This document shows, in pieces, positions 1 to 9,537 of a stretch of DNA of 20,443 bases. The notes below the pieces were generated by a model, which was not told the origin of the DNA, made no database searches, and was given only the letters and a program-made list of their open reading frames with translations. This DNA is from Saccharofermentans sp. (GTDB lineage Bacteria; Bacillota_A; Clostridia; Saccharofermentanales; Saccharofermentanaceae), in assembly GCA_024692105.1 (NCBI GenBank), contig JAILMZ010000092.1, positions 1 to 20,443 of the forward strand. Reading direction: 5' to 3'. The translations under genes and the position numbers were made by a program. Position 1 is the first letter of the stretch; every line of letters starts with the position of its first letter.

Positions 1-1732
<1,732 letters not shown>

Positions 1733-1760
1733 AAAAGAGTTAGTTTAGAGAATTATTTTT

Positions 1761-1795
1761 AAAAAAATAAATGCCCGGCAAACTGTCGGGCATTT
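1761..1795 (-). terminator. Rho-independent terminator of the VanW-domain gene
   Basis: Perfect 9-bp stem: AAATGCCCG pairs with CGGGCATTT (1769-1777 with 1787-1795) around a 9-base loop. On the minus strand it is followed by TTATTTTTTT. It sits just after the stop codon of the VanW-domain gene, as expected for an intrinsic terminator, and separates it from the oxidoreductase gene. Confidence 0.9.
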
Positions 1796-1815
1796 GGTTT
1801 CGTTTTTGGAACACT

Positions 1816-3714
1816 TTATGTGGTTGGTGCATCGGTGTTTTCCGAAGATGCAGTTTCCGAAGCTGTTGGTGCTTCCGTATCTGTCGGCGGAGGTGCATCT
1901 GTATTCTCCGGCGGAGGTGTCTCTGCCGGCGGAGGAGCCGTCTCTTCCGGCGGAGGTCCGATTATCGCTCCGGTGGTACAGTCCAGCTGGGCAATGGTTC
2001 CGTCGGGATTAAGAACACCGACTTCCACCTTTTTGTTATATGACTTGTAGTATGTCGTGTTGTATTCGATGCTCTGGATCTCGTTGCCATCCTTGTCATA
2101 CCAGACCTGGTAAGCCTTGGCTGTAACGCTGTTGTGGGCGGAACGGACTGTGTTGGTCGTTCCTACAGCCATCTCGGCATTGGCAACATACTCGACCGTA
2201 GTCGGGGTAGCACCCTTGGATACCTCGCTGATGAACTTGATGTACTGTCCGTCAGGAAGCTTCTTGCCGTAGATCTCGCAGTGGCATGTGGAATCAGCCG
2301 GATCCCACCAAGCGAGGACAAAGATCTGATAGTCTGTGTTGTTCTTGAACTTGAAGTCAAGAACACCGTAATCTACCGTGGCATCAAGACCTTCGGGTAC
2401 ATAGCTTGAAGGCCATGCGTGAGCGTTACGCTCCGTAACCTCGAGGTTTGCCATGACAACGGCATTGTAAAGAGTCGAACTTACCTGGCAGATACCGCCG
2501 CCTAAGCCCTGCTCGTACTGACCGCCCTGGATGACCGTAGCTTCCTTGAAGCCGTTAGCCGTGGTCCTCTGTCCTACGACACCGTTGAAGGAGAACTCCT
2601 CACCGGGTTCGAGCTTCGTGCCGTTGATCTTCTCGCAGGCAAGAGCGATATTACTGTTTCTGTTGGAGTTGTTGGTGGTCTCTGTGCTGAAAGAGGATAC
2701 CAGACCGAAGTTCTCGTTGATCTGAGCGACCGTAAGAGAAGGATCCGTTATGGTTGCAATGATATCCACCGTTCCGGAATAAGTCCTGGAATCGATGAGA
2801 GCCTTGACTGCATCTGATGTAGCCTGTGCGTCTACTGCAATGCCCTCCTGGTCAGGAATGATGTCAAAGCCCTTGGACTCAACATCGAAAGAACTGATAT
2901 ATGCATCGCTGACGCTCTGGTTCAGCGGATCGACAACGCCGGATACGATGGAGTAAAGGCCGTCCGTGTTTACCGTATATGCCGTAGTGTATTCAACAGG
3001 CTGTACCTTAAGCTGCTGGTACATGTTGTAGTTGATCTTGACTGCCTCGTCGCTTGCATCAGGTCCGATCTTGCCGTAATTGAACGCTTCATCGATGACC
3101 TGGGTCATGTTGGACTCGAGAGGGAGCGATGAGAGGTCGAGCGGATAAGACTTGCCTTCGAGTGCAAGTGAGATATCGAGTGATACGGGAGCTTCAGGCT
3201 GAACTGCAGCAACTGCCTGGGTAGCCTGGTCCTTTGTCATGCCTCCGACGTCAACGCCGTCGATTATGATGCCCTGATAGAAAGTATCCGTGGCAAGTTC
3301 TGCCTTGGCATCGTCGACTGTCATCACCTCAACGGTGCCGTCAGCGAGAGTTACTTCTATCTTCGGCTTGAAGAAATCAATAACCGGCTTTGCATAACCC
3401 ATGAGGTAGAGCGCTCCGCCGACAACTACCAGCACACAAACAATTGCGGCTGCGATTGCAGCGATCTTCTTGCCCTTGTCTGCTGAATTTTTCTTGGATT
3501 TGGATTTGGAAGCAGGCTTCTTTGCTGATGAGCTTGCAGCCTTCTTTGGAGCCGCGCTCTTATTGCCTGACTTCGCCTTTTTGCCTCCGCCTAAAGCGGA
3601 ATAATCAAACTCTGCGACATCGGAACTGTTGATGCGCGCAGACGAAACGGTGGTACCCGGTCTTACTGCCGGTACCCTCCCGGTATTCTTGGAATTCCCG
3701 TTGGTCTTCTTCAT
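1816..3714 (-). CDS. membrane-anchored VanW-domain protein with putative peptidoglycan-binding region
   Basis: Envelope protein of about 632 residues; exact function unknown. Order of parts: a basic Lys/Ser/Ala-rich cytoplasmic N-terminus; one membrane segment near residues 85-110 (IAAIAAAIVCVLVVVGGALY); an extracytoplasmic region resembling the PG_binding_4 domain common beside VanW (DGVDVGGMTKDQATQAV); a VanW domain around residues 345-475 (KLEPGEEFSFN, then GLGGGICQVSSTLYNA); and a tail of about 45 residues rich in Pro, Glu and Thr. VanW proteins are named from vancomycin-resistance clusters, but most, as here, are chromosomal with no van genes nearby, so resistance should not be inferred. 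I chose the ATG at 3712-3714 because GAGGGG lies 8 bases upstream; an in-frame TTG one codon earlier is possible. No sortase LPxTG motif is visible. It is monocistronic, with its own promoter and terminator. Confidence 0.88.
   Translation of the reverse strand: MKKTNGNSKNTGRVPAVRPGTTVSSARINSSDVAEFDYSALGGGKKAKSGNKSAAPKKAASSSAKKPASKSKSKKNSADKGKKIAAIAAAIVCVLVVVGGALYLMGYAKPVIDFFKPKIEVTLADGTVEVMTVDDAKAELATDTFYQGIIIDGVDVGGMTKDQATQAVAAVQPEAPVSLDISLALEGKSYPLDLSSLPLESNMTQVIDEAFNYGKIGPDASDEAVKINYNMYQQLKVQPVEYTTAYTVNTDGLYSIVSGVVDPLNQSVSDAYISSFDVESKGFDIIPDQEGIAVDAQATSDAVKALIDSRTYSGTVDIIATITDPSLTVAQINENFGLVSSFSTETTNNSNRNSNIALACEKINGTKLEPGEEFSFNGVVGQRTTANGFKEATVIQGGQYEQGLGGGICQVSSTLYNAVVMANLEVTERNAHAWPSSYVPEGLDATVDYGVLDFKFKNNTDYQIFVLAWWDPADSTCHCEIYGKKLPDGQYIKFISEVSKGATPTTVEYVANAEMAVGTTNTVRSAHNSVTAKAYQVWYDKDGNEIQSIEYNTTYYKSYNKKVEVGVLNPDGTIAQLDCTTGAIIGPPPEETAPPPAETPPPENTDAPPPTDTEAPTASETASSENTDAPTT
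1885..1956. repeat. low-complexity repeat encoding Pro-rich tail
   Basis: The 9-mer CGGCGGAGG occurs four times (1885-1893, 1909-1917, 1927-1935, 1948-1956), spaced 24, 18 and 21 bases, all multiples of three. On the coding minus strand each copy gives PPP followed by Glu, Ala or Thr in the tail of the VanW-domain protein. In-frame spacing fits expansion or contraction of the tail between strains. Confidence 0.75.
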
Positions 3715-3743
3715 CAATATTACCCCTCGTTCTTGCTTTTAAT

Positions 3744-3772
3744 AATATAAACAAGACATGTCAAAACTTCAA
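3744..3772 (-). promoter_or_regulatory. probable promoter of the VanW-domain gene
   Basis: Minus strand TTGAAG (3767-3772), 17-base spacer, TATATT (3744-3749), about 30 bases before the start codon. A second overlapping candidate is a perfect TTGACA (3759-3764), 17 bases from a poor -10, TAAAAG (3736-3741). Either fits a housekeeping sigma factor. Confidence 0.55.
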
Positions 3773-3827
3773 TCAAATCTCAAACACAAAATAACAAATT
3801 TAATGCCTTTTTGAATCGCGTTTATTG

Positions 3828-3833
3828 TAAAAT
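3828..3833 (+). promoter_or_regulatory. possible -10 box of the HAD hydrolase gene
   Basis: TAAAAT in AT-rich DNA 42 bases before the ATG. No convincing -35 hexamer lies 16-18 bases upstream. A promoter is expected in this divergent gap, but this box is only a candidate. Confidence 0.3.
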
Positions 3834-3875
3834 TGGTTCCGTTAAGTCAACCCAAAAAGTATAGATGCATTGCTC

Positions 3876-4706
3876 ATGAAATACAACAGTCTTCTTGCAA
3901 CAGATATGGATTACACCCTGCTCATGCCGGGACAGGACGTCTCGCCCGAGAACGTGCGTGCCGTAAAGGCATTGCGTGCTAACGGCGTGGCCTTCACGCT
4001 CGCCACGGGCAGATCCTCCTATCTTGTGGGAAAGTACGCACAAGACCTCGAAATAGACATCCCCATCATCACGGGCAACGGCGGGGCACTCTACGATCCC
4101 GTAACAAAGCGTGACCTTATGTCAAAGGATTTCACCGAAGAGAAATTCCGATCTCTCATGACATCGATGCTCGAAAGGAAGATTGATGCCACCATCTATT
4201 CCGTCTCCGGCATCTATTTCTCGCCTTATTCGACAAGGCGCGCCTTCTGCGAAGACTATAACGCCGCGATGACGGAGGAAAACAAGATACCGCTTAAGGG
4301 TTTTGACGGAAACGATCTTGCAAAAGACGTCATACCGTCTTTCAACAAGTTCCTGCTTATAGGCCCGCCCGAAGATTTCGTGGAAGAACTCAAGGCTGAC
4401 GGTAACCTCACGGTCGTGTCTTCCGCCCCGGAGTTCTACGATGTCATGACGGCAGACGTCTCCAAGGGAGATGCTATGCTGGAACTGGCAGATTATCTCG
4501 GCATACCGCGGAAGAACACATTCGCATCGGGAGATTCCGAGAATGACATAACGCTTCTGGAGTCTGCCGCATGCGGCATCGCCATGGCTGATTCCGACGC
4601 AAAAGTAATAAGCGCGGCCGCTTTCGTCACCTCCACTTGTGAGGAAGACGGGTTCGCCCGCGCTGTATTTGATTTTGTTATCCCGAAGGTTAAGAGCTTT
4701 ACTTAA
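3876..4706 (+). CDS. HAD-superfamily hydrolase, Cof-type phosphatase
   Basis: Predicted cytosolic Mg-dependent phosphatase of 276 residues acting on small phosphorylated compounds such as sugar phosphates; substrate unknown. All HAD motifs are visible: DMDYT with nucleophile Asp10 and acid/base Asp12; LATGRS near residue 43 (motif II); SKGDAM near residue 197 (motif III Lys); and GDSENDITLL near residue 220 (motif IV). The insert between motifs II and III is the C2-type cap of Cof/YbjI-like members. The start is uncertain: the ATG at 3876 has no clear Shine-Dalgarno site, and an in-frame TTG lies two codons upstream (3870). A four-codon ORF (3865-3879) ends in a TGA overlapping the ATG. The 3' end overlaps that of the convergent mutase gene by 8 bases. 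A link to sugar-phosphate metabolism is suggested only by position. Confidence 0.85.
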   Translation: MKYNSLLATDMDYTLLMPGQDVSPENVRAVKALRANGVAFTLATGRSSYLVGKYAQDLEIDIPIITGNGGALYDPVTKRDLMSKDFTEEKFRSLMTSMLERKIDATIYSVSGIYFSPYSTRRAFCEDYNAAMTEENKIPLKGFDGNDLAKDVIPSFNKFLLIGPPEDFVEELKADGNLTVVSSAPEFYDVMTADVSKGDAMLELADYLGIPRKNTFASGDSENDITLLESAACGIAMADSDAKVISAAAFVTSTCEEDGFARAVFDFVIPKVKSFT

Positions 4707-6483
4707 GCTTTGCCTCGATGAATTCCGTTACTGACTTCTTGACCGAAGCAAGTCTTGCTGCAGCCTCATCCTTGTCGGAATCATAGCATCCGAAGTATAT
4801 CTTGAGCTTCGGCTCGGTTCCCGAAGGCCTTGCGCAAGCCCAGTCGATGCCCTTGTCTCCGCCAAGCTCGTACATAAGGACGTTGGACTTGGGAAGATCG
4901 ATATCGGAGACATTTACGCCGCCGTCAGTGAAATCGTATCTCTTGGATGTTGCATAATCGCGTACGGCAATGACCGTAGGGCCTCCGAGAAGTTCACCTG
5001 CCTTTGCAGCATCACCGCATGCTTCAAGCTCCGATCTTAACTCATCCATCGAATGCTTGATCTTCTCGATGCCTTCCTTGCCTTCAAGCGTAAGGCTTAC
5101 AGTCTCTTCAAGGCCGAAACCGTATTTCGCGTAGACATGGTCCAATCTGTCTGCAAGAGTCTCTCCCGCTTCAAAGGAAGCAGCCGCCATGTTGCAGATG
5201 AGCATAGCCGCAACGACAGCATCCTTATCCCTTACGTCTCTTCCGGAGAGGTAACCGTAACTCTCCTCAAAGCCGAACTGGTAATGCATGTCGCCGAACT
5301 CGTCGAAGAGCTTGATCTTCTCGCCGATGAACTTGAATCCTGTGAGGACTTCCATGAGCTCTACGCCGTAGTAATCGCATACCGGCTTTGCAAGCTTGGT
5401 AGATACGATGGTCGTTACAGCAAAAGACTTATCGGGAAGCTTGCCTGCCTTCTGCTTTGCATCAAGGATATAGTCGAGGAGCATGAGGCCCATCTGGTTG
5501 CCCGTGAAGCATCTGTATTTGACCTCGCCGTTCTCTACGACCTTAGCGGCAGCGCCGATCCTGTCGGAATCGGGGTCCGTACCGAAGACGAGAGAAGCGT
5601 CAGTCTTCTTTGCAAGTTCGATAGCCATCGAGAGCGCCTGAGGATCTTCGGGGTTGGGAAGCTTTACCGTGGGGAAAGCACCGTCGGGAAGTTCCTGCTC
5701 GGTTACGATGTGGATGTTCTTGAATCCGACTCTTTCGAGGATCCTTCTGACAGGCTTGTTGCCCGATCCGTGAAGAGGAGTATAGACGATGCTCATGTCA
5801 GCCTGTCTGTTAATGGCCTCCTGATCTACAACGAGTTCCGTCAGCATGGTGGTGTACGCTTCGTCAGCCTCAGCGCCGAACATGGTAACAAGACCTGCCG
5901 CCTTTGCTTCTTCAAGGGGCATCTTCTTCATTGCCGTAAGGTCCGTGATGGCCTCGATTGACTTGAGGATGATGTCTGCAGCTTCCGGGGGAACCTGTCC
6001 GCCGTCCTCGCCGTAGACCTTGTAGCCGTTGTATTTCGAGGGGTTGTGGGATGCCGTTATCATGACGCCCGCAAATGCCTTGAAGTATCTGACCGAGAAC
6101 GAGAGCATCGGAACCGGTCTGAGTTCGTCTGACAGGAATGACTTGATGCCGTAAGCCGCAAGTGTCTCTGCCGTGATCACCGCGAACTCAGGTGAGAAAT
6201 GTCTCGAGTCATAAGAGATGACTACGCCCTTTGATACAGCCTCGCTGCCGCAGGAAAGGATGTACTGTGCCAGGCCCGTCGAAGCCTTCCAGACAGTGTA
6301 TACGTTCATCCTGTTGGTGCCTGCGCCGAGCACGCCTCTGAAGCCTGCCGTGCCGAATTCGAGATTCTTGTAGAAGCGGTCCTCTATCTCCTTCTCGTCT
6401 GTCAGCGCAGCCAGTTCGCTCCTGGTTGCCTCGTCAAAGAACGGGTCCTCTGACCAAAACTTGTATTCGTCTTTGTAGTTCAT
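4699..6483 (-). CDS. pgcA: phosphoglucomutase/phosphomannomutase (alpha-D-phosphohexomutase)
   Basis: Interconverts hexose-6-phosphate and hexose-1-phosphate in the cytoplasm, supplying sugar-1-phosphate for nucleotide sugars. The 594 residues match the long PgcA/PGM2-like branch (B. subtilis PgcA is of similar size). Visible motifs: TASHNP with phosphoserine Ser145; metal loop DPDSDR at 303-308; sugar-binding loop EESYG at 406-410; and C-terminal phosphate-binding SGTEPK at 554-559. The EESYG form points to the PgcA-like branch rather than ManB/GlmM. The ATG at 6481-6483 follows GGAGGAG and overlaps the upstream yfhO stop as ATGA, so translation is probably coupled. With the neighbouring lipid-linked sugar genes, this suggests the enzyme feeds a precursor for envelope glycosylation as well as central metabolism. 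Glucose versus mannose preference cannot be settled from sequence. Confidence 0.93.
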   Translation of the reverse strand: MNYKDEYKFWSEDPFFDEATRSELAALTDEKEIEDRFYKNLEFGTAGFRGVLGAGTNRMNVYTVWKASTGLAQYILSCGSEAVSKGVVISYDSRHFSPEFAVITAETLAAYGIKSFLSDELRPVPMLSFSVRYFKAFAGVMITASHNPSKYNGYKVYGEDGGQVPPEAADIILKSIEAITDLTAMKKMPLEEAKAAGLVTMFGAEADEAYTTMLTELVVDQEAINRQADMSIVYTPLHGSGNKPVRRILERVGFKNIHIVTEQELPDGAFPTVKLPNPEDPQALSMAIELAKKTDASLVFGTDPDSDRIGAAAKVVENGEVKYRCFTGNQMGLMLLDYILDAKQKAGKLPDKSFAVTTIVSTKLAKPVCDYYGVELMEVLTGFKFIGEKIKLFDEFGDMHYQFGFEESYGYLSGRDVRDKDAVVAAMLICNMAAASFEAGETLADRLDHVYAKYGFGLEETVSLTLEGKEGIEKIKHSMDELRSELEACGDAAKAGELLGGPTVIAVRDYATSKRYDFTDGGVNVSDIDLPKSNVLMYELGGDKGIDWACARPSGTEPKLKIYFGCYDSDKDEAAARLASVKKSVTEFIEAKLK

Positions 6484-9425
6484 GTTTTCTCCTCCGATTT
6501 AACTTCTTTATTCGCCATTTTCCTTTGCTTTACGTCAAAGACAATATATACCGCAAGAGCTGCGATTCCGATGCATGAGACGGCCGCGCCTGCCTTAAGG
6601 CCCGGGGCAATGAACTTAAGTTCCGCCTTATGGGATCCTTCAGGACACTTGAATGCGATGAACGCACCCTGGTAAGCAGTTATCTGCGCCTCTTCCCCGT
6701 CGATGTACAGCGTCCAGCCGTCCTCGTACGGTATCGTGGTAATGACAGTCTCGTCAGACTTGATGCCGGAAAGCGACAACTGAACTTCGCCGTCGATTAT
6801 CTTGTCGGCAATGATCCTTCCCGTATCTATCTTATCGAACTGGCTGTCGAATGCCGCGTAATCAAAATAACCGAAATTAACATCAAGGCAAGTCCAGGAA
6901 TCGCAGTCGGACTGGATGGAGATGCTCACCTTTTCACCCGGTTCAAAACAGCCGAGCCTGAAGATCTGGGAATAATATGTGTCGCTGCCGCATCCTGCAA
7001 CCTCAAGACCGTTGACATAGACCTTTGTGGCATCGACGATACGGTAGGTCGACAGGTTCATATAAAGCTCGTCTGCGGTGGGCACAACGAATTCATAGTT
7101 AATGCAGATCGGTATCTCTTTGTTCATGCGGTATATCGTGGTAAGGTTTCCTTCGATCTTCTCCACGATGCTGTTTTCCTGACCGAGATCATCGAAGATG
7201 ACGTCTTCGCCAGCAAGACTGCTGTTTACGGCATTGGCAGCGCTCGAGGCATCGCCTGCTTCTGCATCAAGTTTGTACTGCTGTTTCATGCCGTTGGTGT
7301 AGTCGCCGTAATTGTATATGCTGCCGTTGATAACCTCCGGAGCACCTACGACGCTGTCGTCTATCGTTACGAAGAAGTCTTCGCCAAACTGCTCGGGGAA
7401 CATCGAACGGTACCAGTCGTTCTGGAAAGCAAAGTAGTCTTTCTCTTCATATGCCTGCTCGAGCTGATAGAAATCGTAATCCATTGCGCTGTCTGCAACA
7501 GCGAATGCGACCGGGAACACATTGTCGTTCTTATAGAACGTCATGACACCTGTAATGCTCTCCTGATCTGTCTCGGTATAGAAAGAGACAGGACGCATGG
7601 TGGCGACGGATCCTACCGAGAGGAATGCATCGGTAGAAGGAGCCGTGTATGTATAGCTTTCGGCAAAGTAATTGTAGTTGACCGCATATCCGAACTGCTT
7701 GAGAAAACGGTGAAGCTGTTTGTTCGAATTCGAGTTGAACAATGCGACCCCGTAGAAATCTCCGAACATTGCTTCGCCGGAATATGCATAGTAAGTGCTA
7801 GAGTAATCAGGTGTCTTCTCAAGGCTCACGCGCATGGCTCCGGTCGTATTGCCGATCTCATCCGACTTGTCACCGAGTTCATTCAATTCCTTTATCGACA
7901 ATGCGAGTTCATTCGAATCGCCCGTAAAGCTTGTCAAAGTCTCAAGTGCCGAAGTGTTTGTGGGGCCTGCAAAAGCGAGTTCGAAGACGCAGATGGAGAT
8001 AAGCACCGGCGTGATCAGCTGATTAAGATTTTCGATCTGCTTGGGGAACTTCTCAATGCTGTACAGATACAGAAGACCGCAATATGCGAGAGCCAGGACA
8101 GCATTGTAGATAAGCGTCTTATCATCCCAGATATATCTTCTGGTGGTATGGATTATCACTATCATGGTCATTATGATGCCAAGAGTGATGAGGATATCCT
8201 TGGGCGGTACCTTCCTGATCTTCTCGAGAGCCTTGAGGGCGATCACCAGGAAGACCGGGAGGAAAACGAAAGCATGTCTGTGCCAGAACCAGTTCGGATC
8301 ATCGAACACCTGCCACATCTTGTCCACCCAGTAGACGGCAGTGGACATCCACACCGCAACAAGCGCAACGATATGGACTTTCTTCTCCTTGCCCGAATAC
8401 ACCTTGGAAACCAAATAAATGATGACCAGAACGGTAACCAGGATGCCCATGAACAGGAAGGGCAGATTGGACGGTACTATATCCGCGAAATCCCCCCTGT
8501 TGCCCAGGAGCATCATGGACATCAGATCTATCGGGTCATAGAGGATGAATGAAGTGCGGTCGGTAACAACCGTCTTCTCGCTGTTGGTCAAGGTATCAAG
8601 ACCGATGGGTAGGATCAGTACAGCCAGTACAAGGCCGCAGATCACCGCGCCCAATACGAATCTCAGGACTTTCTTTATTGCAGCGCCGCGGCTTTCTCCC
8701 AGCACATAAAGTCTGACACACAGATAGAAGAAACTGAATATTCCCGCCATGTATGCGATGTAATAGTTCGTCGCAAATAGGAGCAGCAGCGTGACTACTA
8801 TTCCGACGGTCTTGTTGTCCTTGATGTACTTCTCGATGAAGTAGAGCAAAAGCGGCAGGAGCAGGTATCCGTCTAGCCACATGATATGGAACGCGAAAAC
8901 CTCCGCATAAAGCGAGAACGCGTAGAACAAAGACAGAAGTATGGGGAAACTGCTCTGTTTGTCCGTTGTCCTGGAACACAGGAAAAGGCACATGGTGCCT
9001 GCTGACAGGCTGAGCTTTGCCACGATGAGTATCAATACGACCAGATCGATCTGAGTGACATCGATCAGCAGATAGATCAGATTCAGAGGGCTTGCAAGGT
9101 AATATCCGAAGCTTCCCAGGAAATTCTTTCCCAGGCCCATGGAAAACGAATACGAAAGGCTGGAGATCAGGCTGCCTTCATTGCCGGACAAAGACAGGAT
9201 CTTTCCTCTGTAAAGCGCCAGGAACGGCGCATACTGAGCCTCAAGGTCACTGATGAGCACTGAATACGGGCCAAACGGATACTTTCTGCAAACGATCGCA
9301 AGGAACACATACATTGCAAGTGCTGCGAGAAATGCAATCAGCGGTCTCTTGTCAAATCCGGAAGCACCTGACCTTTTCTTCAAAGCCGGCTTTTTTCCCG
9401 TATCAAGTGCAGACAATTCTTTCAT
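6480..9425 (-). CDS. yfhO: YfhO-family polytopic membrane protein, probable lipid-linked sugar transferase
   Basis: Large protein of 981 residues. A basic cytoplasmic start is followed by about a dozen membrane helices up to roughly residue 465, a long extracytoplasmic region to about 935, and a final helix with a Lys/Glu-rich tail. Family signatures in the membrane half are SDLEAQYAPFL after the first helix, HIMWLDGYLLLPLLL, and ATNYYIAYMAGIF. In Bacillus, YfhO acts with CsbB and GtcA to put GlcNAc from undecaprenyl phosphate onto lipoteichoic acid. Here a CsbB-like gene is directly divergent, supporting a similar outward transfer; sugar and acceptor are inferred, not shown. The start at 9423-9425 has only a weak, distant AAAGG, and a four-codon ORF (9422-9436) ends over it. 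The promoter is at 9477-9506. The 3' end overlaps the mutase start by 4 bases. Confidence 0.88.
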   Translation of the reverse strand: MKELSALDTGKKPALKKRSGASGFDKRPLIAFLAALAMYVFLAIVCRKYPFGPYSVLISDLEAQYAPFLALYRGKILSLSGNEGSLISSLSYSFSMGLGKNFLGSFGYYLASPLNLIYLLIDVTQIDLVVLILIVAKLSLSAGTMCLFLCSRTTDKQSSFPILLSLFYAFSLYAEVFAFHIMWLDGYLLLPLLLYFIEKYIKDNKTVGIVVTLLLLFATNYYIAYMAGIFSFFYLCVRLYVLGESRGAAIKKVLRFVLGAVICGLVLAVLILPIGLDTLTNSEKTVVTDRTSFILYDPIDLMSMMLLGNRGDFADIVPSNLPFLFMGILVTVLVIIYLVSKVYSGKEKKVHIVALVAVWMSTAVYWVDKMWQVFDDPNWFWHRHAFVFLPVFLVIALKALEKIRKVPPKDILITLGIIMTMIVIIHTTRRYIWDDKTLIYNAVLALAYCGLLYLYSIEKFPKQIENLNQLITPVLISICVFELAFAGPTNTSALETLTSFTGDSNELALSIKELNELGDKSDEIGNTTGAMRVSLEKTPDYSSTYYAYSGEAMFGDFYGVALFNSNSNKQLHRFLKQFGYAVNYNYFAESYTYTAPSTDAFLSVGSVATMRPVSFYTETDQESITGVMTFYKNDNVFPVAFAVADSAMDYDFYQLEQAYEEKDYFAFQNDWYRSMFPEQFGEDFFVTIDDSVVGAPEVINGSIYNYGDYTNGMKQQYKLDAEAGDASSAANAVNSSLAGEDVIFDDLGQENSIVEKIEGNLTTIYRMNKEIPICINYEFVVPTADELYMNLSTYRIVDATKVYVNGLEVAGCGSDTYYSQIFRLGCFEPGEKVSISIQSDCDSWTCLDVNFGYFDYAAFDSQFDKIDTGRIIADKIIDGEVQLSLSGIKSDETVITTIPYEDGWTLYIDGEEAQITAYQGAFIAFKCPEGSHKAELKFIAPGLKAGAAVSCIGIAALAVYIVFDVKQRKMANKEVKSEEKT

Positions 9426-9454
9426 AGAATGACCATAAGCCTTTCATAAAGTGC

Positions 9455-9484
9455 GTACCATAAAAACAACTTTTTGATTATAAT
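9455..9484 (+). promoter_or_regulatory. possible divergent promoter of the GT2 gene
   Basis: Plus strand TATAAT (9479-9484) comes from the same self-complementary octamer as the yfhO -10 box. The best -35 is poor (GTACCA at 9455-9460, 18-base spacer). Sharing one -10 region would make the two promoters mutually exclusive at any moment. A regulator may assist the weaker side. Confidence 0.45.
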
Positions 9485-9506
9485 ACATTTTGATAGGACG
9501 TTTCAA
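9477..9506 (-). promoter_or_regulatory. promoter of yfhO
   Basis: Minus strand TTGAAA (9501-9506), 18-base spacer, perfect TATAAT (9477-9482). Transcription would begin near 9470, leaving a leader of about 45 bases. The -10 box lies in ATTATAAT (9477-9484), which reads the same on both strands. Confidence 0.7.
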
Positions 9507-9537
9507 TTAACGACAGGAAGCGGGAGGTTGCCCCCAG

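Noticed and set aside
1816..3714. Vancomycin resistance determinant
   Set aside because: VanW domains are common in chromosomal Clostridia proteins; no vanA/B-type ligase, vanH, vanX or vanS/R gene is present.
5053..5961. A 302-codon open frame antisense to the mutase gene
   Set aside because: The mutase frame carries all catalytic motifs; the antisense product resembles no family and has no convincing ribosome site.
6630..8552. A 640-codon open frame on the plus strand, antisense to yfhO
   Set aside because: Its translation is rich in Arg, Cys, His and Val with no domain or membrane pattern, and it lies wholly inside the well-supported yfhO gene; it reflects codon bias on the opposite strand.
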